A stretch of 64,000 bases of DNA, taken from the NCBI GenBank assembly GCA_002964805.2, contig PUDQ02000003.1:4030001-4094000 (forward strand). Reading direction: 5' to 3'. The notes beneath the pieces are model-generated. The model worked only from the letters and a program-made list of their open reading frames with translations. It was not told the DNA's origin and did not search any database. This DNA comes from Trametes villosa (taxonomy: Eukaryota; Basidiomycota; Agaricomycetes; Polyporales; Polyporaceae). The first letter of the stretch is position 1, and every line of letters begins with the position of its first letter. Shown here one piece after another: positions 11,488 to 23,827 of the stretch. The translations under genes were made by a program, and so were the position numbers.

Positions 11488-13710
11488 ATGTCTCTCATGG
11501 CAGGCCAGTCCGTCTTGAACCCCATCCACGTCCATCCCCTCGCTTCGCCCGCTTCATCTCACTCTTCCCTCACTTCCTTCGCCGATTCTTCGCTTTGGGA
11601 CTGCGAATTGTTGCAGCCGCCGTCGCGTACGGCGTCTGTAGCCACGTCGCTTCCAGCGCCTTCGCCCTTCAAGTTCTCCCCGCCTACAGTAGACCCGTGC
11701 AGCGACCCGCCGACATGCAACTTGCGGCAGCGCCTTATGCACATCCTCAACTTCACGACCGAGCCCAGTAGCTCAACACCGCCGCAGGTATCTATCACGT
11801 CTTATGACCCGTACGTCCACACCAGCTCCGCGCCGCACCGCCCCACCCACCCCCGCACTAGTACGATGCTCTCTCCCTTGACGCCCGCTTACGCCCACAA
11901 AATCGCCGTCTCGCACCCGTCCTTGCCTTCTGCTCTTCCCCCGATGTCCTTCGCTGCCCCAGTACCTCGCATGCCCCTCGCGTCCGTGCTCCGCCACCTC
12001 GACGCGACGTGGGCGCCTATCTCGCCCGCCGCGTCCGCATCTGCACCCACTTACGCCCACGACACGGTCCAAGGACCCGAATGCGGCACCGAGCATCCGC
12101 AGGCGGGCCTCGGGCTCATGCTGGGAACGGGAGGACTGCCGATATATATCCCCCGCGCGTACTTGGACTCGGACTCCCCATCGCAATCGCAATCCAGATA
12201 CTCCCGGCGCCTGCGCAGCATCGCACCCGCACCCCTCCAGCTCGCGTCGCCCACGCCTACGCCCCGCGCACCCCTCCGCACCCTCCAGCAGTCCGCGCCG
12301 CAGACACCTCGCACGCCAGTCTCTGCCCACCGCGCGGGGACGCCCTCCTCGGCCGCCTTCATCGACGTTCCGCTCGCCACCGCCCACTGTGACCCCGCGT
12401 TCTCCATCTCGCCACAGTCTGACCGCAAGGCGTCGGTATCGTCGATCATGGCGGCGTCACAGTCTACTGCGCCCACGTCACTCGTCTTCCCTGGGGACTC
12501 GGAAAACGTGCGCCCTGGGAGGAGCTTCAGCAACGGTCTTTCGTATGTCGACAATGTCTCTTGGCAGCGTTCTTTGGACAGCCCGACTTCCCCTTTCCTG
12601 TCGAAATCTCCACGCGCGGGCCCGTCTAGTAGTCGGAAGGCGGTACTCAACCCCAAGACACCTACGCGGCAGTCGACTCGCGGTATTCCCGAGGATCCCT
12701 TTTCCCCCGCCTACCCGATGACGGCTGCACCGCCACCACTGCTGAGAACTGGGTGGGTTCCTCTTCCCGAGCTGGTAGACCACGAGCCGCAGTCGCCGGA
12801 CAGCGAGCTTCTGTCTCCACTACACGCCAACCTGCGCCTGGACTTGGGCGTGGAGGACCTCTCGCTGAGAGCCGAGAAGTGCTCCGAGACGATCGCGCGC
12901 GCATCCCTAGTATGTCTTTCAGTGCATGTAACGACGTACGAGGTGCTCACCTGCTACTCCCTTCTGAAAGTCTTTGTGCTCGTGTAGTCTCTTACGGGAC
13001 CCGGACGCTATAATGTCCCTGTGCGATAGGCTCCGCGCGACGTTCCTGTCGGTACAGCGGGCTCTGGATGCCACTCCTCACGAGTACACCGCAGACCGGT
13101 CGGACGCTAAGCGCATGTGGTACGCCAAACACTGGCAGGTCATCACCTCTTTGGACAGGTTCGTGTGCTCCTCGATGCGCTGCGTTTCCCTCCCCTTGAC
13201 ACACCTTATCGTTCCAGGAACCTGAACCTCTTCCACCTTCTCGCGCGCCAGATCGAAGAGCGTCCGCCCCGGATCCACAGGCTGGCTTCCCTCGTAGACA
13301 AGCTAGGGACGTACCAGGCCAAGTTCTCCGACCTCGCGCGGAGACTCACTGTACGTCCCCATCCCCTTCTTACCATCTACATAGCAGCAGAGCAATATCA
13401 CTCACCACTCACCTCGCACCCACAGCTCTCATACGAGAAGTACCGCTTCCTCAGCCTGCGCGTCCAGCTCTCCTCGCGCGCGGGCGACATCGAGGACCAC
13501 ACCATGCGGCCGGACGCGCGCACGGCGCGCCAGGAGGGGCGCGCGCGCCGGCGCGAGATTCGCGAGGAGATTACGCGCGTGCGCGGCCGGATCCGCTCGA
13601 TCCGCGAGCGCGACGCCGCGCCGAGCTACGAGAACATGACGGTGGGCGACGAGGAGGTGGACGCGAGAGGGGCTGGCAAGGCCGCTGCTGGGCGGGAGAT
13701 GCGACGATAG
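11488..13710 (+). CDS. Hypothetical protein, disordered N-terminus and helical C-terminus
   Basis: Four exons are supported: 11488-12909, 12971-13158, 13218-13350 and 13426-13710, all joining in frame. The first intron uses the acceptor GAAAG at 12970; the stronger-looking TAG at 12985-12987 would introduce a stop. The start at 11488 (MSLMAGQSVLNPIH) has an A at -3; 11479 is an alternative. Exon 1 encodes about 470 Ser/Pro/Thr-rich residues with many SP/TP sites. Exons 2-4 encode an alpha-helical region (LCDRLRATFLSVQRAL, then LARQIEERPPRIHRL and LVDKLGTYQAKFSDL). A basic coiled coil (RREIREEITRVRGRIRSI) precedes the end. The pattern suggests a phosphorylated scaffold or regulator. No known domain was recognised. 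Confidence 0.65.
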
Positions 13711-14366
13711 ATATCGGCGAGCTGGGGAGTGATGGGGCGTGGTCAGAGTCTGCGCAGACGCGTGGGTGTGGCGCGTATGCCGCGCTGGGGATAGCGTGAT
13801 TGCTGCGTGCTGCACCCTGATGATCTCACCGATGAGAGGCAGCTCGCGCCTATGGCGTTCGCCTCGCCGTCTGCCAGACTGCTGTTGCTGTTGCCTCCCT
13901 GGTGAGTTGAACGACTACATATGATATAACGACCTCGCGACCTCGCGCATGTGGCTACCTACGCATGCCGAGGTCAATGACCGCTTTGGTGTATCTATAG
14001 GAGCTGTAGCCTATGTAACGTCTGTCATACCATGCTAATGAACGTCGCGATATATACCGAAGTCAATGGCGAAAGGACGCCAGTCGGTGGGCGTAGGTCA
14101 CGCGCAAACGCCAGATACAAACCACTAGCTCCGTCTTAGTTTGTCTCCGGCTCCGCGTACAAGGCTGTCCGCACATGTACATCCCTCAAGCTCCATTACT
14201 CAGAATGTTTCCTCGACCTCCAGTTCCTCCATCGTAAATTCGTAACACTAGTAGCAGACTAGAGTACTTCATTCAGTAGCAATGCCTTGACGGGATCCTA
14301 CGCGTGGTTATAAGTGATTGTGCAGCTCAGAGGAGACATTTGACTTACCGGTAGTCTACGTGAACT
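13711..14366. other. Intergenic between convergent genes, no feature seen
   Basis: 3'-3' spacer with lower GC content. No protein-like frame or structured RNA was recognised. Confidence 0.5.
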
Positions 14367-16071
14367 TCAATCGAAGCTCGAATCCGACCAATAGCCTTCC
14401 GACTCCTCGTCATCCATCTCCCATGCTACATACCTTCTGACAGACCCCCAGTACGAGAATCCCTGGTACGCGTCCACCGCACACTCCTCGCAACACTTCT
14501 CCGCCGCGTGCGGCCACGAGATACGCGCATTTGGGAACGCCCAGCGCACGAACGACGTGATCGTGTCCGTGTCCTCGCAGTCCTTCGGCAGGCACACTCC
14601 AAGTTGTTCGAGGTGGCGCTCGTGGGTAGGCGTCGGCGGACGCCCGTACAACCGTTCCCAGTCCACCAGTATGTGGCGGAAGTCAACCCCGCGCACGATC
14701 AGTTTGAGCAGCTCCGGGCGGTGCTTGGCGAAAGCGAAGAGCGCGGCGGGGGAGACGATGCCGTCCAGCGTGGTGGCGAGGCGAAACGCGCGCAGGTGCG
14801 GCCACGCCTTCGCGAGGCGCTCGATGTCGCGGTCCCCGCCTTTGGCGACTACAATATTCGCTGGGGTGCGCATGGTGAAGTCCTCTAGCGCGTGTGCTGA
14901 AGGAAGCGAGCCAAAGAGCTCGTCGAAGTCGGGGACGGGAGAAGACTCTATGATGAGCTCGCGGTCGAGACTGAAGGTGAGGCGTCGCAGTTTGGGGTAC
15001 CGGGTGGCCGCGGTATGGAGCAGCCGCTGAGCGACCGCCGAGTCCCAGGAATACAGGGATAAGTTGAGCGTGTGTAGGTTCGGCGAGACGAATGCCAAGA
15101 GAGACTCCCCGAAATCAACTTCGTTCAAGGTGAGGGTCTCGAGTGCGGCAAACCCATGAATATCACAGAAGCCATCGCACTGTGTCGGGTCGATGGTCAA
15201 GGACAGGTCCACGAGTTCCGCAAGCGCCGCAAGTCCTTTCAAGAAGTCGGCGTATATGATGTAGCAGTGTGGGTCGAGGTGGAGGGTGCGCAGGTGACGT
15301 AGCTGTGGGATGTTGTCCCAGGAGAGAGCGTCACCGCCGATGTCCGGCTCGTGGGAGTGGATTCGTAGCTCGCGCAGGTTTTGTAGTTGAGGGAGGGAGA
15401 TCTGGAGAAGAAGTTCGAAAGACGACCACTCGCCTTCCGACGTCTCGTTGTTTCGCTGATACATGAGCCAGATTGTGAGCTTCCGCAGAGTGGGTGTCAT
15501 GAATAAAGGGAGGTCGGTGCAATGAGGCGATGTCGCGTTCCAATGAAATTCCTGCAGCCTCGGGAAGAGAGGCCTGCCTGCGCTGTGTCGCGCAAGATGA
15601 AAGTACACTGATGGCTGGATGGGGTATCTCTCAGCCTGCCTATCGATGACGCGAACCCATCTCGCGTAATGGCAGAAGCGATCCCATGCTTCCGGTTGGA
15701 TGTCCCCGGTGAATATCTGCAACACCTCGTCAATATATGACTCTCCGTAGGGATCAGGTTCTTACGAAGTATAGGTTCCGGTCCCCCAAGGCATCGTCAT
15801 CGTCCTTAGCTATGAGCGTAAACGAGGGAAACAGTGCCCATGCAACCTCGAGACAGGGTAATACCCTCCATAGTTCTTCGATGGCGCTTTCATGGAAAGC
15901 CTTGCAAACGCGAGCGGATTGCGAGAGTGCACGCAGTCGCTTACGACGAGTCTTCTCCCTGTTTCTGCGCGGTAAGGCCAGGGCGTCGGGACCTAGCTCT
16001 GCAGGTAGTCGGAGATGTCGAAATATTTCCCGGCGAATTTCCTCAAGCAGTAGCGCGGGATGTGTGCCCAT
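14367..16071 (-). CDS. F-box/LRR-type protein, basidiomycete family (copy 1)
   Basis: Exon 1 starts at 16071 (MGTHPALLLEEIRREIFRHL), an F-box-like opening (PALL.EEI...IF..L), with ALSQSARVCKAFHESAIEEL and LWRVLP as the second half of the F-box. A short intron with donor GTAAGA (near 15766) leads to the large exon. That exon runs through leucine-rich strands (HLRTLHLDPHCYIIYADFLKG, LETLTLNEVDFGESLLAF, LRRLTFSLDRELII) and ends in an acidic EMDDEESEGYWSDSSFD. Two in-frame acceptors exist, differing by three codons. Such proteins recruit targets to SCF (Skp1-cullin-F-box) ubiquitin ligases; the substrate is unknown. The layout matches the neighbouring gene at 17039-18885, so the two are paralogues. 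A start at 16095 is also possible. Confidence 0.8.
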
Positions 16072-17038
16072 GTTCGTAGGATATTGTCTGCGCAAGAGTA
16101 CTCAGGCGCAAAACATTCGTCCTTCCGACTATAGTGTGAACGCCTTCCTGCGTACCGAGCAGAAGTTAGATCACTTACAAGCCTCATAGGAGTCACATCA
16201 AAAACGAAAAGCTCGTACCTCAGGCAGGAGGCTACGCGTTAAGTTCACTTAGTAGCCGTCTGCGAGCAAACGTTTCGAAGAATCTATCAGGTATTGCATA
16301 GGCAGGGACTGATCCGTCCAATGCTGCTTTTATGAGTGGATGAGGATGCGAGCAAGCGGACGGCCTGTTCTTGGAGGTGGAGCTCGGACGTAGGCTGAAC
16401 AGGGGTCTGCCATGAGTCGTATATCCGAGTCCGGCTCTTGAGTAGTGGAAGAGATACCCCCACCTTCCGCGAGTAGATAGAGGAAGCCTCCTGATACGCT
16501 CCCTTGCTGTAAATACTATTGTCACCAAAAGTACTGCTCCAAAGGTGTGAGGGCAACTCACCAGTGAGTGCGGGACAAAATACGAAGGTAAGAACTGAAG
16601 TACTGACTTGCTAGCCCACCGCATGTACCACAGACAAGCGACCCTGCCCTAAACTCGATACCGTGGCGTACAAATGTCTTCGCGTATGATATTATCTGAA
16701 TATGTGACCAGGTAAGACAACCACCGATGACTGCTGCAGGCCACCGAATGAGTCGCGTTCGCAAATTTCTCGAGTTCGACTCATCAAGATGCACATAAAC
16801 CTAAGAGGCCGACTCGGAGAGCGAGCGCCGGGATTTCGTGAAGATTAAATTTGATCATGCTAGGTGAGCTTTCCCGTGGCACGTTTAGCCTGAGATCTAA
16901 CTCGCCTTCTGGACTGGGCTAATGAGTATTACTAGGTGACTCCGACAGTTTCCAAAGGTGTACAGGCGGCTCACTCGCAGTGGCATGATTGTCTACCCAC
17001 AGCGCTCGCACCTCCGCCATGAGTCTCTCATACACCTC
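16072..17038. other. Shared upstream region of two divergent F-box genes
   Basis: About 970 bases separate the two head-to-head F-box genes. Minus-strand open frames at 16232-16794 have no LRR or F-box pattern and are not supported as genes. No TATA box clear enough to call. Confidence 0.45.
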
Positions 17039-18885
17039 ATGCTTCAAGAACCACATCCTGCACTCCTAGTCCCGGATATCTTGGACGAGATCTGCGTCCA
17101 TCTCAGACCGCTTTCCGAGGAACACGACTTGGACGAGAGTTGGGCGACACTAGCCTCCGTAGCACGCACCTGCAAGGTGTTCCACGAACCTGCAGCAAGG
17201 TCCTTGTGGTGGGCAATTCCTGGCCTAGAGCCGGTATTGCAGCTGCTCGCCGCAACCTCGCTGTTGTCCGTATCGACTACGAAGTCCGTGCGAGCGTCGA
17301 TCATACACAGTACGACAAACGCCATCGTGAAGCGAAGTCCGGTCGTGAACCGCTCGTATACGCTCCCGGTAAGGTATAGCATGTCAAGGCGTGGATTCAC
17401 GGAAATGTTGACCGTCTCTAATAGGAGGGCGTCCCGAGAACTATATCTCCCGAGCACTGGGAGCGTCTCCGTCGACGCGCCACACACACTCGAGTCATCC
17501 ACGAAGGATCGCCCCGTTGCCGGGTCACCCCAGCCGTGTATGTCTTCCTCAGCTACAAATTCAACGCCCGGCCGCTCTTCCCAAATGCGCGAACAGCAGC
17601 CTGGCACTCTGAGGAGCCCGACCATCTCAGTCTTCTGCCTCTCCTATCTCCAACTCTACAGACGCTCAAGCTGGACCTAGGGGAGGACCGGGGCCCCCGG
17701 ACGCCAAACTGGTGGATAGTGCTGCAACATGAGGGTGCGCCTGTCGAGGGGGCCTCTGTGGATCAGATTCTCCAAACGGTCCTGCCCCGCCTCGGAAGCT
17801 TGGGCGAACTGGAGGTGCGGGCGACGACCGACATTCCTTATGTGCGAGAGGAGGCGTCGTGGGCGTGCATGGGCGGTCTGCAGCATCTCCGGAAGCTCAC
17901 CCTCGACCAATCCTGCCTTGTTCTCCGCGCTGACTCCCTCCTGCCTCTCGCGACGCTCCCCGTGCTGGAGGAGCTTTCGCTCTGCGTCACGCAAGAGGGC
18001 CTCGCTGCACTCCCAGCAAATTCTGGCTTCGCCGCCCTGCAAAAACTCTCAGTGGAAGCCTTCGGCAGGCCCAACGAACGCATCCTCGATCCGTTCGTCT
18101 CCCCGAACTTACACACGGTGTCGGTCAAGTTCGACCAAGCCGTGGTAACCACCATCCCTGCTGTCCTCAACCACATCGCGCGTTCATACCCTTCGATCCG
18201 CTCCGTCGCGATCGTGGAGCGCTCCGGGCAGACCTGGCAAGACGGTAACACGCTGCCCACGTTCGACGCCGTCTTCGGCGCGCTCTCCACACACGCCGCG
18301 ATCGAGGAGTTCACCCTCCACACCGACCGCAAGTTCTCCGTCTCGCAGGGTAGCGCCGACGATCTCGCGCTCCTCGTGCAACGCTGGCCACGCCTCCGCA
18401 CCTTCAGCTTCCTCGCCTCGATGTTCCCTGGGTCACCTACGCACCACACCATCCTAGCATTCGCACAGCATTGCCCCTCCCTCCGTGTGCTGCATCTCCG
18501 CTCGGCGTATTTCGCGGACCTGACGAAGGTGGAGGTCCGCGCGCTCCCTGCGGCGTCTGGACATGCGCTCGAGGAGTTCGGCGTGTGTACTATGATGCTC
18601 GGGGGGGCGAACACGCAGCGCGTTGCGCGGTTCCTGCGGAAGCTCTTCCCTGCGCTGCGCGTGCCGAAGAAGGAGCTGTGGAGCTGCCCGTCGTGCAGTG
18701 CGACGGTACTCTATACTATGAACGAGACGCGCTACACGGAGTGCTCGCGCGCGTTGGAACAGGTCTTCAAGCCGGACAAGGTGCCACGCGCCCAGCGTCA
18801 GGCGCCGACGAGGCAGACCATGCTCGTTCAGGTGGCGCCCACGGGCCATGGATTCCAGGGGACAGGTTTCGTCGTGGTGGACTGA
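17039..18885 (+). CDS. F-box/LRR-type protein, basidiomycete family (copy 2)
   Basis: The start at 17039 (MLQEPHPALLVPDILDEICVHL) aligns with the N-terminus of copy 1. The F-box half LASVARTCKVFHEPAARSLWW is followed by an intron at 17369-17424 (GTAAGG...AATAG). The large exon then opens with GVPRTISPEHWERLRRRA, the counterpart of DIQPEAWDRFCHYARWVRV in copy 1. Leucine-rich strands follow (LQTLKLDLGED, LRKLTLDQSCLVLRADSLL, LEELSLCVTQEGL). The tail EFGVCTMMLGGANTQRVARF matches copy 1's QLGVCLPKDCEDTD.. segment. The C-terminus is basic and different from copy 1. Likely role is substrate selection for an SCF ubiquitin ligase. No frameshift or stop seen. Confidence 0.82.
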
Positions 18886-19596
18886 CGCAGCGTTATGGCG
18901 CATGGTCCGGACGGACGAGTCCTCTGCCCGCTCCCCGCCGCGGCCACTTCTGCAGCAAAGACGTCCTAACGATCATCGGGGAGAGGCCCCTCGCGATTGA
19001 CGCGTGGCATCAGTAATGGCTAGTCGGAGGTTTGTCATGGCTGAGGCGCGCCAGGTATCAAGCTTCAAGACAGACACACTGTCGGTATGATTTTAGTCTA
19101 CAGCGAGCTGGCACAGTAGGACAGCCAAAGATGAGTCGAAATGTCGATCAGATACTGTTGAAAATCTACGTCGAAGAGGGCACGGCGTGCCGATATGATT
19201 CATACGTTACGGCCAGTAAGGCATGTACGGAGGATGTACACGCCACCGGCGCGGTAAGGGCATCGTGAGCATGCGCTTCGCAGCACCTCGCACTTTCCGC
19301 CACATGGCCCAGGCATTTGCCCCTAGGCAAATCCAAGTCAGTACCTACATGTTCGTAAAGGCAGTACGCGAGCGAGACTACTCACTTCGCGGAGGTGCGA
19401 GGTCAGTGGGTTTCACAGGATTGGGAGCTGGCGCAGGTGTAGCACTGCTGAACCTTGAAGGCATTATAGTTTCCGAATGCTCAACATGGAGGTTGCTGAT
19501 CGCGTCGTAGTCGATGCTAATGACAGAGCCGATGTAGACCGATCGTATGGAGGTTGCTCGCTCTCGTGCATCATGAATGATCCTGCGCGCGCCACA
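18886..19596. other. Intergenic between convergent genes, no feature seen
   Basis: Frames here (for example 19032-19510) have no recognisable content. The segment lies between the 3' ends of the F-box gene and the minus-strand hypothetical gene. Confidence 0.45.
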
Positions 19597-20544
19597 TCAG
19601 CAGCCCGAAAGTGGGGAGGGACTGAACGGAAGGACGTACTGCATAATCGTTTCGTGCTCCCTATACAGGTCTACTGGGCTCGGGATCGTGTCAGCAGTGA
19701 GATGCTCGGTTACCTCGAACCACAAGTCGACCAAGGGGACGAACTCGATAGTATGATCTATATTGAGGCCGAAGATGTCCAGTTGTTGAAGGAAGGCGAT
19801 GGAATCGTTCACAGAATGAGCATAACCAGTAGACGCCGACGAGGTAGTAGCATATCCGGAGTGCGAGCCGTCACGAACGCCACCATCCCTCAGAGACGAG
19901 CCTGGATCGCTACTGGGGCCCGGTTGGAAACCAGGGACGCTATGGCCGAGGTGGTCGGTCATGGACTCAAGCTCTTCCGTTTCGTCCAATTGCCCGTATC
20001 GGAAGGTCCTGAGACGCAGATAGTCATCCATGAAAAGTTCTGAGATCTTCTGCGACTCGCGTATGCTGAGTATCGGGGCGCAAGCATCATCGTATCGGAT
20101 CGCCTTCCTGCGCAGTCGAACAGTGAGGTTGCTTGAGATCCAGAAGTAGCAGTTCGGGAACGGAAACGGTGTTTCAAGAACAATCGGGGTGCGTCCTGCG
20201 GGATGAGAGGTGTTGGGGAATATAGGAATGACCATATCGGCCGTGATGCCTTGTTCAGGATCCTCCGCTCTCAGTGTACTGGCAATGGGCATCATATCAT
20301 AGCGGAACCACGGTTTCTGGGGCGTTGGCAAATCTCGGGGCTACATACAAATCAGCGTCCTGTGTGGCGACTTAGAAGATTCCGGTCCCGCTCTACTTAC
20401 ACTGTTCAGATACACAAGGTACTTTTGAGGTCGCAAGGCTTGCGCTGCAGCTAATGCGATTGGGTCGTTGTAGTGCTTGACCATCCCTACTGGATCCATC
20501 TGGATGACGGCAAACCGCCGAGGGAGAGGGCAGAACAGCTTCAT
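19597..20544 (-). CDS. Hypothetical protein with FAVIQMDP start
   Basis: Two exons: 20544-20401 and 20340-19597, with a 60-nt intron (GTAAGT...TGTAG). Joined in frame they give a protein of about 295 residues. The N-terminus MKLFCPLPRRFAVIQMDPVG is followed by an alanine-rich helix and KYLVYLNS, then PRDLPTPQKPWFRYDMMPI across the splice. A region of short strands with Pro and aromatic residues follows (TSHPAGRTPIVLETPFPFPN, CYFWISSNLTVRLRRKAIRY). The C-terminal 90 residues are Ser/Gly-rich and end in a more hydrophobic HTIEFVPLVDLWFEVTEHL. No signal peptide or membrane helix. It resembles uncharacterised fungal proteins in layout but I cannot name a domain. A start at 20580 is an alternative. 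Confidence 0.6.
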
Positions 20545-21435
20545 GTTGCCGAGTGTGGCGCACAGACCGAGACGAGACACAGATGTATACCAGGACTGTC
20601 CGCGACTAACTTGGGCAGAGATAGCTTGGAAGATCCTAGCCAGAAGTGCAGTAAGTACTGTATAGAAGTGGTGGCGGTCAAGAGCGAAGAAGTCAGAGGA
20701 GGATGAGAGCGTATTGAATAGTATCTATTTGCATCTATTTGACGAGGTGTAGTTCACCGCTGAGGCGAGCCTCTGAGTCTCCCTCTCGCCGCCATCGACG
20801 CACACATTCACTTGGAAACCCGAATTCTTTCTCTATACTTGAAACTGCACCGGCTGGTCTTAGCCTTTCTGAGTCTCGATGGCTCACACTAACCTCAGAT
20901 ATCTGAGCATCCCCTTGGCAAGCTTGTCCCAACGAACCGCGCGGCAAAATGCGACAACATGGTGACCCAATGGCACTCCAGCCACATACGGAGTCCTTCG
21001 CTCGACTTTCTCTGAGACGTATGTGGTCCGCTGATGCCCGATGATTTCGTGTATCTGCTTTTGAAGGTGAAGACACAGTCGCTATGTCCTTGGAAAGTTT
21101 ACCATCACTTACCAAACGCCCAACATTGCCATCAGTCTCGGCCTGATATTTACCTGAGTACCTTTGCCTTGACCCTCGCCGGTTCCTCGCCGAACTTCCC
21201 GACGGTATTGCATCCAGTGGCCATGCGGCTCATACGAACCCGGTATTCTCGGATGTTTACGATCAAAAGTACTCCGAAGACCGAAACCTTGCCGGCATCC
21301 CCCGATTCTCATCAATGTTCGTAAACTGGTGCCATGAGACCCGCATATAAAGTCCCGTTCTTAAGCTCCCATTGGTACATATCGACGACCGTGCGGGGCA
21401 CGCTGCTTGACATGCATACCTGGAGCAGAAATCCC
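20545..21435. other. Intergenic, divergent promoter region
   Basis: About 890 bases between a minus-strand hypothetical gene and the plus-strand serine hydrolase. The minus-strand frame at 20735-21115 has no recognisable domain. Nothing is supported as a gene. Confidence 0.45.
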
Positions 21436-23550
21436 ATGTTGGGCGCGAAGGGTCTTTGCTTTCTCGCAATAGCCGCTGCGAAGGCCACAAGCGCTCTAGA
21501 GTCTTCCTCCAACCCCGACTCGCCTTTGTTGCCGAGGGTCATCACTCCTAATGTATCCGCGTTCGTGGATGCTACTCTCAACAGCTCGACTGTCCCAGGA
21601 GTCACCATGGGCGTCGTTCGGCTTGTGTCCACCGACCAGCAGCCGGTTGTGGAGCTCGCTGCCTGGGGCCGCCAGACGGAAGAGGGCGACGGGCACGATC
21701 TCACTCCGGACGTAAGTCAATATTGAGCGTACTCGAGAACTCCGCTAATGCTTCTAGGACAGGCACTGTTTGCTCTGGCATCTTGCTCGAAGGCTTTCCT
21801 CGTCACGTCCATCGGACTCGTAATTGACGATTACGAGCACGGACGCAATGCAACGCCCCTTCCGCCTCCGTTGAGCGGGTTCCATTGGGACACGAAGATA
21901 AGCGAATTGCTTCCCAACGAATGGGCTCTACAGGACGGAAACGCGAGCGCGAACGCGAGCCTGCGAGACGCTTTCGGACACCGTACGGGACTTCCGAGGT
22001 CCGAGCATGCCAAACAGTAGCACGTGAAGGACATGGAACTGACTGTCTCTGATCAGGCACGACTACTCTTACAAACCCGGGGATACACCCGAGGACGTTG
22101 TGAGGAGACTGAGGCATCTCCCGCCCGCATGGGACCTGCGCGAGCAATGGTCCTACAACAACCAGGTATATATTCTCGCGCAGCTCAACCTAACTACGAC
22201 GCTGCTGAACATCACCCTCCATAGATGTACATGGTTGGCGCACGGATCGTAGAGAAGTACGCGAAGGTGTCATACAGCTCTTTCGTCACCGAGCGCATCT
22301 TCAAGCCGCTCAATATGACCTCTTCGACCTACTCCCCGTCCGAGGCCGCACGAACAGGCAGGGTGACCCAGACGTGGACGCGTGGCGTGCGCCGGATCCC
22401 ATACTGGTTCCCAGAGGAGGTGAACACGCTCTTCGCTGGCGCCGGCGGCGCGATCTCGAACGTCGAAGACATGGTGCTGCTACTCTCCTACGATCGTGTG
22501 CGTATACGTGCCTGACCACATACATTTCTTCCAGACGAAGTGGCTTGCGACCCTTCTCAATGGCGGAGTCGATCCTAGGACGAACCAGACCGTCGTCCCG
22601 CCGTCTACCTTCGCGAACATGACTGCGTCGCGTGCCATCGGGGGTGGAGCCGACGTGGGCTACGGAATGGGGTGGTTCCGGCAGTCGTACAAAGGCCGCG
22701 ATGTGAGCTTTTCATAACCTCGCATGAAGACCCGTACAGGATGCTGACTGTGGTTACCCGCAGATGATCTGGCACTTTGGCGCGATTCCGGGCTTCTCGC
22801 TACTCGTCGCTTTCCTCCCCGCCGATAACCTCGGTGTCGTCATCTTGGCCAACATGGACGAGAAGCAGGACGCGAACATGGGTATCCTGTTCCGGGTGAT
22901 CGACGAGGCTCTTGGTCTACCGCGGTCAGATGGATCGGCTCTTGATGTGCAGTGAGTACAGCTGCCGGATCGTCCTCGCATTGACACCTGTTGACGTAGA
23001 CGTCTCTCGTACCATCAGATCCAATGCGCAGTTACCCCTTATGCAAGCCCGCGACGTGGTCGAGGCCCCCGCGAAGCCTGAGCCCCTCCCGCTCCCGCTC
23101 GACATAGAAGCCTACGCAGGCCAATACGCCAACATCGCATACGGCAACATCACCTTCTGCGCACCCTCCAGCACGTCCCCCTACTGCGCACGCGTGCACG
23201 CCGCGTTTGCGCCCATCGAAGCCGCCTCGGGCGACCCTCTCCCCGACGCGCGCCTCTACGCCGCCTGGCCGCGCGTGTGGTCTTCGCACATCCGCCTACG
23301 TCATACCAGCGGGAACAGCTTCGGGCTTCTCTTCCCCCGGCTCTTCCCCGAGGGCTACGGCCTGAACAGGACTGCGTTCGAGTTCTACGACTCGGGGGTG
23401 TCGGTGGGCAGGGTGGAGTTTTTGGTGGAGGACGGAAGGGTGCAGGGGTTCGCGCTGGTGACGCAGGAAGAGGCGGCTGTGGCGAGGGCGGCGAGGACGA
23501 ATGGGACGGTCAAGGAGATTGGGGATGCGTGGTTCGACAAGGTGTGGTAG
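21436..23550 (+). CDS. Secreted class C beta-lactamase-like serine hydrolase
   Basis: Seven exons join in frame: 21436-21711, 21763-21998, 22057-22165, 22225-22497, 22535-22702, 22764-22951 and 23019-23550. The start at 21436 gives a signal peptide (MLGAKGLCFLAIAAAKATSA). The three active-site motifs of the class C beta-lactamase/penicillin-binding fold are present. They are Ser-x-x-Lys in LASCSKAFL, Tyr-x-Asn in QWSYNNQ, and the KTG-equivalent His-x-Gly in IWHFGAIPG. The C-terminal exon (from about residue 350) carries the extra beta-rich domain of fungal members (EAYAGQYANIAYGN...). Fungal members are secreted or extracellular esterases/peptidases of mostly unknown substrate; some act on D-amino-acid or polyketide esters. 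Several NxS/T sites fit secretion. The gene appears intact. Confidence 0.85.
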
Positions 23551-23827
23551 GCGTGCACCCCACATCTACGAGGAACGGGAAATGCGTCGCATGGACGCGT
23601 GGTAGTGCAATTAGATGACAACCTCTCTAAGATAGCCCGAGAAAACGAGTGTGACATCGGCAGGTATCCAAGGTATAATCGTACAACATGACTGCTCCCC
23701 AACGAACGGGACTCGACAGGACTCGACTACACCTCGCGCGGACCGTACTGTCGCTTGACGTACCACCGCGTCTGCTGTGCGCCGTCCATAAGGTCTGCAG
23801 ATGCCTCGTATCAGTACCGCGTCTACC

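Noticed and set aside
16232..16794. Minus-strand frames between the F-box genes
   Set aside because: No F-box or leucine-rich pattern, and the frames do not join by splice sites into a sensible protein.
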